A program made the position numbers and the translations under genes. 64,000 bases of DNA from positions 62,001 to 126,000 of the forward strand of contig JANQBS010000071.1 of assembly GCA_033085395.1 (NCBI GenBank), given 5' to 3'. The notes below the pieces were generated by a model. It did no database searches and was not told the DNA's origin. It saw nothing but the letters and a program-made list of their open reading frames with translations. Of the stretch, positions 10,540-23,100 are shown in pieces (position 1 is the stretch's first letter; the number at the start of each line of letters is the position of its first letter). This DNA is from Xanthoparmelia taractica (taxonomy: Eukaryota; Ascomycota; Lecanoromycetes; Lecanorales; Parmeliaceae).

Positions 10540-11100
10540 GACTTCTGTTGACTCTGGGAGTGGTATCGAGGACTGCGCTTATGTCTGCGTAGTAGGCTCT
10601 TGGCTGATTGTGAAGGCTTCCATGAAAGTTGGCGGCTATGGTATCTACGATATCACGAGTATGGTAAAGGTGGAGGGGGGAGTGGATAGACAGTGTAATT
10701 GATTCGAGGTGATTGCGAAGTCGAATAATGTAATTTATTATTTAATGCAAGTTAATAATACGGAGTTATATAAACGCCAGTCAGCGAGAGTGTAAGTATA
10801 GATAGGGTTCATGCTTTTGAGCCTGGTGTTTGGTCTACAAGTGATATCGAAGACTGAACTTGTATCTACATCGTAGGTTCTTAGGATTTTGGAAAGGCCA
10901 AGGTTGATTGAAACGGCTGTGCACTTATGCTGGAGTAAGTAAGATGGAGTGATACAAACGATGGTCAGTAAGGGTGTATGCGTAGAGTTCACTGTATCGA
11001 GATATGCGTTTATAGTGATGTTAAGAACTGACCTGGCACCTGCAGGGTAGGCTCTTAGGGTTTTGTAAAGGCTCAATGAAGTTGATCGGTATAACATCTG
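10540..11100. repeat. Diverged long tandem repeats (three recognisable copies)
   Basis: Three related blocks are visible. Their shared core reads gtggtatcgaggactg near 10559, gtgatatcgaagactg near 10842 and gtgatgttaagaactg near 11018. Each is followed about 20-25 bp later by a version of gtaggctcttagg and then a TTGTAAAGGC-like block. Spacing is about 283 and 176 bp, so the copies are not evenly spaced. Origin unknown. Confidence 0.6.
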
Positions 11101-11110
11101 CATCATCATC

Positions 11111-11134
11111 AGCATAAGCATAAGCATAAGCATA
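11111..11134 (+). repeat. (AGCATA)4 short tandem repeat
   Basis: Four perfect hexamer copies lie just after a CAT-repeat (11101-11110). Confidence 0.9.
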
Positions 11135-11621
11135 GTAAAATTGAAGGTCGTTGGAACCAACAATGCATTAATTCTAGACTCGGAGCGCGGTATCAAATCC
11201 TCTCCACAACGAAGAAATAGCTCGGGTGGATGTGAGCACACCGCAATACTTGTCTGATAGAATTCCAAAATGCTGGCGGTGATATCCCTGATTTCCTCTC
11301 CCTGCTCTCTTCTCCTTACTACCAAGTCTTGCAGTTCCCTGCTGGAAAAAGGGAACCCCCCGTGGTGTCCCCGCCTTGACCAAGTTATCATATGCTGTCC
11401 TTTAGCGACCCGAGCAGACAAGTGATCTGGATTAGAAATTCCATAGAATTTCGAAGACGGCTGTTGTGATCGCGGTGTCAAAGAGACTGCAGGTACGATG
11501 CAAAAAAGGCAGAGATTCCATGAAAGAGTTGTTGCAGCAGCTGTAATGAAGGCGATAGGTAAATCTGTTTCCGTAACAGCAAAGCTCCACGTACGTCTTC
11601 CACGCTCGTGGCATGCCTGCA

Positions 11622-12278
11622 TCATGGCCGCGAAGGCGCCGGTGCTATCACCCGCTGTGTCGCCCAGAAGTTATCCCGTGCGACGGCCAGCCCGTGCAGC
11701 CTCCTAAGTGCCTGCCTGGGCGTCATGTTCTGTGGCTCCTCTGGGTTGTACGTCATTACTTCTAAAGATTGGGGATGCCCGTCAGTTGAATGGGCTTTGT
11801 AGAGGCCGGCAAAAGAGGTTTTAGATGGATCTTGCACTTACGCTGGTAAAGGAGCGTCCATTGCACCATCTCGTGAGGGTATAGCTGTGGATGCGGTACC
11901 GCAGCGAACTCTGCTTGCTAGTAAGGACGTTAGAATGTTGGCTCGAGAATCTCCGGGTTTGGTAGTACGTACATCCTGCGCCAACTGCTGCGCAAGATCC
12001 AGCTCTAGCATTGGTGCCACTGCGGCCGCAGGTCTGAACCATGGCGCAATGGGCAGACCTCTGCAGTGAGCACTGCAGACATATCGGTAATCTAGTGTTA
12101 GATGTGCAGTGATGTAGCCGTCCACACCCTCAGGAGTATTGCCGACAGGTCCTCTGACGAAGTAGGGTGTTGGTTGGCCATCTTCTCTGTTGAGCTGGTT
12201 AATCATTGCTATCGTGTGGAGGAGAATTGTTTTTACAGCGACGAGAGATGGATATTGTTGTAGGAGGGCAATGATCAA
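11622..12278 (-). CDS. Small protein of unknown function (three exons)
   Basis: Proposed exons, right to left: 11973-12278, 11842-11917 and 11622-11761, giving 173 aa. The start could instead be the in-frame ATG at 12206, giving 149 aa. Intron 1 (11918-11972, 55 nt) has a GTACGT donor, TTCTAAC branch and CTAG acceptor. Intron 2 (11762-11841, 80 nt) has a GTAAGT donor and TTTAG acceptor. Phases agree across both. Recognisable stretches are QPTPYFVRGPVGNTPEGVDG, VPHPQLYPHEMVQWTLLYQ and NMTPRQALRRLHGLAVARDN. The protein is soluble in appearance, without signal or membrane segment. I do not recognise the family. The well-formed splice sites and the coding look of all three exons are the support. 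Confidence 0.55.
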
Positions 12279-13831
12279 GGTACAGGAAATGTTCTAGGAG
12301 TGACGCTGGGTTGGTGAGGTCTGCAACGTGAATGCATCTCGATAGGTGAATGCATCTTGACAGGACGTGCTGTGAAGCATGGATTAGACTGAAGAGGAAG
12401 CCGATTAACACTTTGAGCTTCACGAATGTGAATATCGGGAGACTCAAGCTTGGTCTCTCACCAGCTTGAACGTTTCAAGATATATATCTTTATTTAAAAG
12501 GGATAGCAGAAAGGAGTAGAACGTAAGAAGACAGTTCTATTAATTCGCTTTTCTGCATATAAAGAAGACTTAAAGCAGCTAAAACTTGCTATGTCTAGAG
12601 AATTTTGAGGAATAGAAGTATATGGAAGGCTGATTGTGCTCTTGTGATATAAGTATAGGAAATCGATCTTTCGTTCAAGAAAGCTGCGTTGTGTGGTCTT
12701 CTGTCTCTAAGTGTCCGTCAAGGCGCTGCTTGTCAATCTTGTTGTAGTGTTATTGCTGATTGAAGAAAACAATGCTGACAAGCAATGGGCAGATATACGA
12801 GGCTGATCATGAGGTTGCACCTTTCCCAGAATAGATGCAGCTGGTGAGAGCAAAAAGTGGAGAAAAGTCATCCTGTGCAACCATTGTTGGTTTCTAAGCC
12901 TAAGTACGGCTTTTCTCATGGGTACCATTATAGCCTGATCGAGTTCGTGAGTCTCGGTCATGATTGCCTGTGAGACTTATTGGGATGACTTCCTCCATCA
13001 GTACTGCCCCACCCCGGACCTGCATATACGGATCTGATCCTGTCATTATCCTTGGCGCCTGAAGTAATAATGAGCATGGATTTGAGCTTGCTAGGAATCA
13101 GATATAGATTTAAAGGTATCTTTTTGTCAACTAATGACCTGGAATATAGGATGCTTTGAACTGCGCTCAGAGTGAAAAGCACAAAGGTCGAGTAGCACAA
13201 AAATCAGTCTCTCAAGGGACACATGACCGTTACCGAGTGGATAAAGATACCAATGTGATATCGATCACCTCATTGCCTTACTCGAAGGTCCGCATACCAT
13301 GCTTCTGTCCAACCGTTTCCAACAGTCAGATTTCTTGACACGAAAGGGACCAAGGGCACCGAATAGTGTCGAGATGAAGTTGAAAAGATTGATTCCTCCG
13401 CAAAAGCCGGCATGAAAACTGACCGGTAAGCTGTCAAAGAAGGAGGGAATCTGAGGCGCTTCTCGAATTCGAAAGTTCATCGTGCTGGTCGACATTTGAG
13501 AGAATTAAGCTGCTTCGACTGCCACTTTTTCTGGCATCCTGCCTGTTCATTGGAGTGATCGACCATAGGAGCAGAGACCCTCAAAACAGTCCAAGTTCGG
13601 CTTGTGTGGGAATCGAGATCTCTCAGCCAGACAGAGCAAGATATCCAAAGGGCTAGTGTGTTCTCGACCTGCAGGACGGTGGTAATCGGAGGCACTCACT
13701 TTCCCATGCTCCGTCTATTGAAGATATCGCTTGAGGCAGGTGCGGCAAGCGAGAAGACGATCCCTGCTTAACAGCCTCTTACGGGATAAAGTGATTGATG
13801 GGTGAGATGCAAAAGGAGAATATCCTCAGAT
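12279..13831. other. Intergenic region without a supported gene
   Basis: Only short open frames are present. Minus-strand frames at 13265-13495 and 13477-13695 have a somewhat coding look (for example FHAGFCGGINLFNFISTLFG), but no start, splice pattern or family supports a gene. AT-rich sequence lies around 12480-12680. MDM10 ends at the right border. Confidence 0.45.
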
Positions 13832-15186
13832 TCACGATGAATACTGAACCTCCACGCCAAAGCCTCTGAACATATTCTCTCCACCCTTGAGGTCGATTGT
13901 GGCCCCACAGCTATAGAGTATCTCTTTCACCCTACCCTCCCAAAGCAAACCCAAGCCGCCACGTTGATCGAGACGCGCCTTGAGGCATCCTGTCATATCA
14001 TTCGGATCGTCCTTATCCTTAGACCGATCATTAAGAATCTTCTCGCCCATCTTTAGCCGCGCCCAATTGAGATCATCGGTAATCGTCTTCTGCTTCCGCC
14101 GCCATACTTCGGTGCCAACGTGCAATTCACTTTCATATGAGTACACATTGAAATCAAATCGAGAACTCAGCGTAAGGATTGGAGAGGCAAGCACTGAGTA
14201 GGTGCTACTCAGGTTACCCATGAGGGGATTCAGAGTCAGGGTCATCGTATACGGAAAACCAGTGTATGATGGTAGCGTAGCAAAACGCAAGCCAGTCGAC
14301 ATACCACCCGACTTATTGAGCAAGCCGTAGTAGATTTCCCCGCCTGCGGAGAAACGGCCCTGCGGTTGGCTGTGAGTCTGGGCTGTAGCAAGTGCCGCTG
14401 CCTCATTTGCCGTAAAGATAGTGGGGTCCGCCGAAACTTCAGGTAGAGGGTGATTAGGAGAAGGATCGGGTCCGAAATTGTAGAGGCCACGAACACCGAA
14501 GAGAGCGCTGTCAGTGCTGTATATGTATTCTGTATTGTATTTTGCTGCGTCATGCTGGAGGTGAGCAAGAATGGTACCCCCATTGGGAAGACGTGAGTCG
14601 CTGACGCAAGAGATCTTGAGCTGAGTTCTGGGGCTCAAGCGCCGGAGGTAGAGGGCTTCGAGAGTAGTACGAGGCAGGAATAAACGGCCATAGAGCAGCG
14701 CCTCTGTCCAAGAAATTAGCGATTGCGGAGGACAGCCTTCCTTGATATCAGACAAACCTCGCTTATCGATTCGCTTCCCTTGGTGCCATATTTCCCACCA
14801 CCAAGGTTCATCAGGCTGGCGCAGATCCTGCAGTTGGCGATAGCCGGGAACTAGGTGATGTAGATCAATGGCACTACTCCTGGCGTCGAGTCTTGATAGA
14901 GGCAAAGATGAGTAGAGGTAGGAAAGCGACCCATCCACAAGGCCAACACTGCCCAGAGTATATGATGTAGCAAAATTGGGCGTGGAGAGCGAGGAGACAT
15001 GAAAGCGGAGGCCTTCGGGCGTCGGGAAGTCGAGAATATCTATCAGGGTCAGCTGGGGTAACGGTAGAAAGTATCAACGGTTTCTATACTTCTGGATGAT
15101 GCGGTTAATGTGCCATAGGAATTATCCCGGTCCCAGCGGGATGCTTCGTAGAAGGCGTTCTGAACATAATCCATGAACCCAAGCAT
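13832..15186 (-). CDS. MDM10: Mitochondrial distribution and morphology protein 10 (MDM10)
   Basis: Two exons, 15090-15186 and 13832-15039, joined across a 50-nt intron, give 434 aa. MDM10 is a beta-barrel of the mitochondrial outer membrane. It works in the ERMES tether between ER and mitochondria and with the SAM complex that inserts barrel proteins. The N-terminus [20 protein letters not shown] followed by DNSY is the family signature and lies in exon 1. Exon 2 continues [20 protein letters not shown], then [40 protein letters not shown] and the C-terminal strand [12 protein letters not shown], which ends on the beta-signal type motif needed for membrane insertion. It is divergent with ZRG17; the start codons are 349 bp apart. 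Confidence 0.95.
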
Positions 15187-15535
15187 CTTGGGTCAAGTTG
15201 CTCAAGCTTCTCTCAGTATCATGTTGACCAATGTTAATTGGCAATCGCTCAGCCTACAAGACAGGCGTTGGGACAGAAGCTTTGTTCGTTTCATGGAAGA
15301 GCGTGGCACTCGTGGGCAGCCTGCACTTGCGTCGGTGAAAAGGCGCAAATCTCCGAAGCGCGTTCGATCTTCAAACAGACCTAACGTTAAACCACTGAGC
15401 AGTCAACCTTCGATTCTGTTGATCCCTCTTAATCACTTCGACGTACTTGTACCCTCACACATCTGCAAGCGGCTGATTACCAGCTTCTTTCAACAATGAT
15501 ACGAAGGCGTTTGTTGTAACTCCCACAAAGCAGCC
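15187..15535. promoter_or_regulatory. Compact divergent promoter MDM10 / ZRG17
   Basis: A 349-bp gap separates the two start codons of divergent genes, so both transcripts must start within it. A pyrimidine-rich stretch precedes the ZRG17 start. No individual factor site was identified. Confidence 0.6.
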
Positions 15536-17014
15536 ATGGCTTCAGAGCACCCCACCATCCTCCTACCCCCCCGGACGCCTACTCCACCGCTCGATGAAGA
15601 CGGAGATTTGGACAGGTTCGCCAATTCTCCTACCAAGTCTACCTTTGACCCTACCTCTTTATCACCCATGGATGAGAATTTCACGGCCCACCGGTACAAC
15701 TCAAGGGATGCCTACGCTACAACGACTCTGCCCCTGAGTGCTTCGGACCCGAACTCCTTGAACAGTCCCATGTCCGTCGAAAGCAATACAAGCTACGGCA
15801 GTACACTCATGGTGGAGGATTCTAAAGGCGTATTCAACTTCCAGCCTTCATTGATGCCGAAAGCGCCGGTCACAAAATCTGTAAATACCCTGTCGCGAAC
15901 ATCACCGTATCAACGGTACTAACCCCCCATTTTCCAGAACATTGGCCAGAGAAGAGGCCACAAATATAAACACAGCAGTGTCTCGCATCAATTCTTCCTC
16001 GAACCCGAACCGCGCGCTCCTCTCGCCCTTCCCAACTCCCTTCCGGTCCCCACTCTCAAGGAATGCCAGAAGTCCATGTCCAAAGACCAGACCAACCGTT
16101 TCTGGTGGTCAATATGTCACATGTCCGTCGCAGCCTACACGCTCTGGTCAGCCGAAGGCTCCCTTGCTCTCACCGCGCTCTCGCATCTCATCCTCTTCGA
16201 CTCCTTGGGCGCCATGCTCTGCGTCGTGGTCGACGTCCTCGGCAACTTCGAAGTCTGGAAACGCTCATCGATACGGCATCCATTTGGACTTGAGCGGGCC
16301 GAAGTGCTAGCCGGCTTCGCCATGTCCGTCTTCCTGCTCTTCATGGGCCTGGATCTCATCTCTCACAACCTGCAACATGTACTCGAGACTATCGGATCTC
16401 ACGAAGCTCACCACAGCCACGGGCACGAGCGGGTCTCAGCCGGCGAGGTCGACTCTGCTTCTCTGCTTGCTATCGTCGCTACCCTCGTATCGGCTTTAGG
16501 CCTCAAAAATCACGCCCGCATAGGAAAAGCAATGCGTTTCGCCTACATCGAATCTCTGCCTTCAATACTGGCCAATCCCTCACATTTCCTCACAATCTCC
16601 TGCTCCCTCCTTCTGCTCCTCCTCCCTCTCCTGAGCATAAAGGTCTACCTCTGGCTCGATCGCGCCCTCTCCACCACGATCGCCCTATCAATGTGCATCC
16701 TGGGCTTCCGTCTCGTGCGCACTCTCGGCTTCATGCTTCTCATGTCCAATGATAGTGGTGAAACTGTCGCTGATATAATGCGCGATATCGAATCCGATCC
16801 GTCGGTGACGGCGATCGAGGGTGCGAAGTTCTGGCAGGTACATTATGGGCTTTGCATGGCATGTCTGACACTGAGGGTCAGAGGTAGTGAGGAGGGGTTA
16901 TGTAGACTGAGGGACAGAGTGGCAGGGTTAGTGAAGGGGCGGTTGGGTGGCGGATATGGGGGCGGAGGGTCCAGGTGGGAAGTTAGTGTGCAGTTGGATT
17001 TAGATCGCTTCTGA
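15536..17014 (+). CDS. ZRG17: Cation diffusion facilitator zinc transporter, ZRG17-like
   Basis: Two exons, 15536-15880 and 15938-17014 (57-nt intron, GGTACTAAC branch), give 473 aa. The first ~115 residues are a Ser/Pro/Thr-rich cytosolic tail (PPRTPTPPLDEDGD). Exon 2 begins NIGQRRGHKYKHSSVSHQFF, the characteristic Zrg17 pre-membrane segment, followed by six hydrophobic segments (about residues 185-385) with FDSLGAMLCVVVDVLGNFEV and RHPFGLERAEVLAGF. A short His loop (HEAHHSHGHE) lies between the middle helices. In yeast Zrg17 pairs with Msc2 and carries zinc into the ER lumen, supporting protein folding there. The C-terminal cytosolic domain (ETVADIMRDIESDPSV onward) is of the usual CDF type. 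It converges on DUG3. Confidence 0.9.
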
Positions 17015-17209
17015 ATACGAAAAGCTCTAAATGTGTATATAGGCCTGTGCCCTGGCGGCGAGGCTATGAGCGCGGCATGATATACCATTTAGCGTTGGGG
17101 TCTTTGGCATTGCATATAGCATTAAGCATAAAGCAGGGCACTGTGGCATGGAAATTTTTGGAAATGATTGTCATTACGGATCTCATGTCAAACGTCACTC
17201 ACTCCCATC

Positions 17210-18421
17210 TCACGTTGCTACAGCATTACCCAAATTCCCAGGCGTAATCGCCTGCGTAGCCCCTGGAGCATTACTCACGAGACCTTTACTCACTGCAAAG
17301 CCGCTCGATCGCGTGTACGAGGGGCTGTGGTTGTAGTACTCGTCGATGATGGGGTGGATCATGACTGTTTGCTTGTGTATCGTAATGGTGCTGTTCGTAG
17401 GCACTGTGACCCAATTGTCTGCCCAGCATCTTGTGTCAGTACTCCGACCAAGGAACCCCGAATAAAATGCACCAAATGTCGGGGGAGGGTGCATGAATCC
17501 TCACCTCTCTCAAAAGTCAAGGGTTCACTAGCCACGAGCACGATATCGGCCCCTTTATCTCGTCTCTCCATCTTGTACTGGCCCGGCCCCTCACCACGCT
17601 TCCAACTCGTACCGGAGGAAAAATACAGCGAAGCGGCTTCGTCAGTGGTGCTGCTGACGTACTTTGTGCACACGACGCTGTGACCGTCGGACACGGCGAA
17701 GTTGAGCAGACTCCGCTTATCCATCATTTCGTCCCTCAGCTCCGACGGCGTGGCGTCGACGAAGCCGTTGATGAGCTTGATCGTCTGCAGCATTGCCTTT
17801 CTGAGCACCGTGTGCCCGAACCCGTTGAGCGTGCACTGCTCATCGTCCGGGTCAAAGCCTGCTTTCTCCAGACAGTCCAAGAAGAGGGCAAAAGCCCATT
17901 CGCTGTCGGTGTTTCCTTGGACGCCCACGAACCACTTCTGCCCTATGCTCAACGCGATTGCTCGCTTGACATGTCGCCAGCAGGCAATGTTGCCGTTGTG
18001 CATGAACATGAGACTGCCGTGGGAGAAAGGGTGGCAGTTCGAATCCGAAAGGCTGCCCTCTGTAGTAGCACGTACATGGGCGAATATCAGAGAGGATGTC
18101 GTTTTGGAGGCGAGGCGAGAGAGATTGATGCAGTTCCAAGCGGGCGTCGTGCTGGTAAAGATGCAGGGGTCGGGTCCGAGGGTCGGTGGTGTGTAGTAGC
18201 CAATGCCGAAGCCGTCGCCATTGTGAGGGCGTCGGTGATCCTAGACCGTGGAAGGTATCATCAACCGGGGCTCCTTTCATCCGAGAGTGATATCGCAGGG
18301 GGGGACTTACCATGCGGAGGCGTGAGTCGTAGGATTGGGTCAGGATTGAATGCTGAGGTTCAAGAATGAGGTTTGAAAGGAGTATCTCATCTTTGCCTTT
18401 ATAGACCAGGAATCTGCACAT
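17210..18421 (-). CDS. DUG3: Glutamine amidotransferase DUG3 (glutathione degradation)
   Basis: Three exons, right to left: 18311-18421, 17505-18240 and 17210-17418, give 351 aa, close to yeast Dug3. The start is chosen because MCRFLVYKG places the nucleophile Cys at position 2, as needed for a class II (Ntn) amidotransferase; a longer frame from 18466 would bury it. HNGDGFGIGYYTP, LIFAHVRATTEGSLSDSNCH with PFSHG, and FMHNGNIACWRHVKR are the conserved glutamine-binding loops. The C-terminal segment (NWVTVPTNSTITIHKQTVM) is restored only by removing the 86-nt second intron. Dug3 acts with Dug2 in the cytosol to cleave the gamma-glutamyl bond of glutathione. DUG2 is not in the window. Confidence 0.93.
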
Positions 18422-20145
18422 TTTTTCGACTTCGAGACAGAGACTTGAGTCAGAGAAGAGATTCAAACGATCGAGTCGGACGTGACATTAACATAAACGA
18501 AGAAGCGATACAGCAGCTAAATTGGAGCTTGAACTACCAAGTTGTGCCTATTGCGAGAGACGGAGAGCACGTACTCTGATAATTACCTTGTCTCTCCGCA
18601 GGTTGAGGCCTTACGGAGACCTCTTGATGCTGAGGTACCTATTGATCTTCCTCGAAGACGGCTCGTGAGTTGGGTTCTTGGTTTAATCAAGAGCCGCTAT
18701 CATGGACCCAGAGAGATTCACGAAGGCGAAGAATGTCGTTGTATCGGAAAGACAACTCATTCTCCACGTTCGGGGTTTCGTTCAAGTTGCTTATTGCACA
18801 TGTCTCCTTCCTGATGTTGCTGCTGCTGCCTACAGACAATCAAGGACGGATGTGTGGGGAGTCAGGTAATCTACGAATAGCTCCTCCACACGATCCAATG
18901 CCGAAGAATTGCTGCCACTTTGAATAAGGTAGATAGTGATTAGTCGATGTTGCGTGACAAGTCAGAAGATGACAGTCACCCGATCGATAGTCTGGATGAT
19001 TATCTACGCTATTTTTTGCACGACGCACTTGCCAGCAGGCTACGCGTTTTGCAGTCATTGCTGACTGGCGCGCTTTTGCCGCTTTCCTCGTGGAGTCGTG
19101 TTATTTTTTTATCAGCCACGGTAAGTGTGGCGTTTCTGTGGGATGGGGTGGCTTGTGAAGCCAAGCGCGCATCATAGCTTCCAAAGTCTGGTGACAATGG
19201 GCGTTATAAGCGCGGGACAAAACGATTGACGTGGTGTCGTGGTGGTGACGAAATCGCCTGCTGCTGCAGATCGTTTGATCCCACTAAAAACCCCAGGAGA
19301 GGTTATCGTGTCTGCAACCAGATGCATCATCATTTCTATTCAATTCAGATGACCAGCAACGTTTACAAAATTGGTTGGAAGGGCAAAATGGAAATCCAAC
19401 AACAACTACTTTAGAAGTACGTACTTCTACAGCAGAAGGAGTCAACGGAAGCAGTCTTTTGAACGCCATTGCCCAAATGGAGAATATCAATGATAATGAC
19501 GTAGAGCTTCCCATTTCCGCCTAAGCTTGAAAATGTGGTGAAACTTGAAGGGCAAAATAGGAAAAGCAATTAAGGGGCATCGGAAGAAGGAGATTGCATT
19601 CATCATCATGATTAATTAGATTCTGCCAATCCGCCTTGAGTAATAAATCATAATTAATGTAATGTAATAATTAAAATGTTGCCACTTTTTCAACAAATCG
19701 AATTTACTCTCTTGCTAAGGGTAGAGACTTCTCCCTTTTTCCCTCTCGTCATCTACAATTACCCTTAGGAGTTAGGATACAACAGAGTGTATTTTATTAT
19801 TTTCCATTTAATTCGATCCTTCCTTTCCTCCCCCCCCCTTCGATCTCCCCCTGCCTTGTTTTCTTTAGTGCCAAGTCTAAAGAATAAAAGTAATTCCATC
19901 ACGAACCACCAAACTTCTCCCATCCTCAACTCCTCATTTCACTTTCTTCTATTCTATTCTCCCATCAAACAAAAACTACTACTCATCCTCCTCACAAATC
20001 AATTTACATTCCTCCTCTACTTATTGGCATCACTGTCAAAGTAGTAGAGACTTTAGAACTGTATAACCTTTCTAATTGCATTTGATACCCCAATTGCTGT
20101 TGTCTTCGCATACACCAGCTCAGCAACCTAGTCCCTGCGACCACC
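18422..20145. promoter_or_regulatory. Divergent upstream region DUG3 / HAM1-like gene
   Basis: A 1.7-kb gap between divergent genes. The part before 20146 (about 19790-20110) is strongly pyrimidine-rich, typical of a long fungal 5' leader. Frames in 18542-19414 are short and unremarkable. Stretches near 19600-19680 are AT-rich. No RNA gene was recognised. Confidence 0.5.
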
Positions 20146-23100
20146 ATGACAACCGTCAACCGCCCAACAAATGTGATTTACCTATCCCTTACTCGCCTTC
20201 ATCCAAAAACACTCGACTAATCAATCATTCACAGGTCAAACAGAAGGAGGCCGACGTTAATCAGAAGCTTCAGCTTTATGGCATCTACTCAGGTACGTGC
20301 GCCCGTGATCGCGATAACGTTTGGCTGTGGCGGGATCTCTGGAGGGATGACGGGCTGACTTCTTACATCGAATAGCCTTCGCAAATGGCAAAGTCCCATC
20401 AGTGAGTCATCAGAAATCACCATTCCCATGCTTCTGAGCACTGATCTCTTGTTTTGTAGAATAAGCAAATTGATGTTGCCCTGAACTCGGCCCTCGCGTC
20501 CAAAGCCCTGTCCAACCCTTCACCCAAGCTTTCGGAAGAGGGCCGTCACCTTGTGGCCGACCTACGCGATGTCATCGAGCAAGCAAAGATCCTTCTTCTG
20601 ACCAAGAACGAAGGCAATCTATTGCAGGATTTCATTTACCAGACAGGTCAGGTCTCGGGTGGTCAAACCAAATTACCCGGAGCACCAATCGACAAGGCCA
20701 CAGCTCAGCAGCATGGAAACCAGGCTCTTGAAGGCTTGAGGACCCTCGGCACACTTGTACTTTCCAATGGCCAATTCCGAAAGCTCTGTAAGTAATGCTT
20801 CTTCATCTCGACGCTATTTATGCTAATACCTTTGTTCAGTGACTGACGCTTCCGTTCTACTCCGTGACATCGCTGGTGATGCTGCCCAGAAGACCGCTAC
20901 CAGGATCAACCCATCCGAAGATGCCTTGAATCAGATTGATCAGCCGGCCGAGGATAACACGTGGCACGATGTCCCCAACTTGAACCCTTCCAACCTCCGG
21001 GCTCAAGCCAAGGATCAATACAACAAGCAGAAGCCATTTTCTCGTAATGACGCCAAGAACGCAGCTGGAGATGCGACCCAGTCTGCTCATCCGTCAGGAT
21101 CTCGTGACCCTGCAGATGCTGCGCAGCTCGAAGCCGAGTCCCGGGACCAAGGAACTGATTCAGGCATGGATCCACAAGCCGGTGCCAACGCCGCTATGGG
21201 CAATCTCCGTAATAAAGCTTCGGCGAACGTTCCAGATGAGACCAAGGACAAAGCGCGCGAGACAGCGCGCGATGGCCGTGATAGGACCAAGAACTATTTG
21301 AGGGAAAAGTTGCCAAAGGAGCGTCGGGAGCAAACAATCTTCCGCTTGAAGAAGATGATCGTTGAGATTCAGAGTCACTCCGACTGTAAGCTAAGATCGG
21401 AACACGTTTTGGTCACATGCTTACACTTCTATAGACCAACAGTCAGTTGAGACGCTTCTCTCCCTTGCCGAACAATATGGAGGACACAGCAAGAATCTTT
21501 CTCAACAGGGTGCTGGAACCGTAAAAGGTGCACATAGCGACACCGCTTTAACGTCCGCTGAGACTGACTTGAAGGTCTGTCACAGGTTTCTTGGCTGAGA
21601 ACAGCGGAATGCTGACCTCCATCAAGACTTTACTCGAGCGCTTCGCCAATTCCACATCGGCTGATGACCTGATTGATTCGATCAATGCCATATACCGTGA
21701 TGCGGACAAAGACCCCGAGCTCAAGGGCTGGTTCAAGTCAATGGACGGCTTTGTGCGCAAATGTCTGAAGGAGTCTGGCTTCATCATGCAAGACCGTGCG
21801 ACCGAAGAATGGAACCAGCTGGTCGACAAGGGCAACTTTCTCCTTAAGGAGCGCTACCGCGACCATACCAACCGTGTTCTAGATGAATTCAAATTCTTCG
21901 GTCAACAGTTTGACGAAGATGCGCAGAATCGCCACTTTGCCGAGGCCATGCGAAAGTTGTTCAACGACCTTGGTAATGACCAGAATGGCAAGCCCACCTT
22001 CAAGCCACATCTTGTCAAGGATCTCAGCACTGTCATCGTTCCTGGTATCTTTGAGAGTGTGCGTTACGTGCCTGTCCCTCGGATTGAGTACACTGATCCT
22101 ATGGTCGACGCCATCATTGAGAACTTGGTCATTGAGAGCGACAACCTTGCACCCAACTCATTCGAGTTCGAGAGCGACAACTACTTCCGATGGGGACGCA
22201 AGACCGTCACCAATAAGACCAAGAACAAGGTTATGGTCTCGGTATCTGGCGTTCAAATGGACTTGAGGGACGTTAGCTATTATGTCAACAAGAAGCAAGG
22301 TTTTCCCTCCCTCAAGGACACTGGTGTCATGGACATCTTCATGGGTGGCTCAGGCTTCAGCTTCAAGATAGCTATGGAGACTGCGGACAAGTCTGACCGT
22401 CAACACTTCTTCAAGATCAACACCGTCACCGTCGATATCAAGAGCCTCACCATCAAGCTGAAGCAATCCAAGCACAAGACCCTCTTCAATCTCTTCAGAC
22501 CATTAATGTTCGCCATTCTTCGACCTGCCGTTGGCAAGGTTCTCGAGAAGTTGATCAAGGATCAAGTGCATAACGCCGATGCTAAAGCGTATGCCATTTA
22601 CCAAGAGGCCGAGAAGGCTGGCCGTGCTGCTCAAAACGACCCGGAGAACGCACCAAATATCTACAACCGCTATGTCACCGCCGCTCAGAACGAGTTCACT
22701 AAGAAACAAAAGGCCGCTCAAGAAACTGCTGCCGACAAGAAGGCCAACGTCGCCATGACCCAGATGGACTCCATCTTCCCCGATATTAAGCTACCCGGCG
22801 GCATCTCGACCAAGGCCACCGAATACAAGCAACTTGCCGCCAAGGGCGACAAATGGGAGTCGCCCATCTTCAGCATTGGTTCAGCAGGCGAGACCAGGAA
22901 CCTTCCCACTGTTGCCAAGGTCACCCGAAAGCCACATAATGCCGCCTCGGGTGGTGTGAGAGGTGCCCAAAATCTCGAGCCGGGGCAATCAACCTTCGGT
23001 CAAGCTCAGCCAAGGAATGAGCAGGGCTACGGCCATGGCGGCCAGGGCGGCCAGGGCGGCCAGGATTACAGCTCCATGGGACAAGGCTACGGCCAGACCA

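Larger units (their letters stand above)
10076..11621. other. Repeat-rich intergenic region
   Basis: This stretch contains a 15-bp minisatellite (10255-10329), diverged long tandem repeats (about 10540-11100) and a short AGCATA repeat (11111-11134). A 295-codon minus-strand frame (10738-11625) crosses the repeats but resembles no protein and is not annotated as a gene. Confidence 0.55.

Noticed and set aside
10738..11625. 295-codon minus-strand open frame as a gene
   Set aside because: It crosses diverged tandem repeats and a hexamer repeat, has no family resemblance and begins at the stop codon region of the neighbouring gene.
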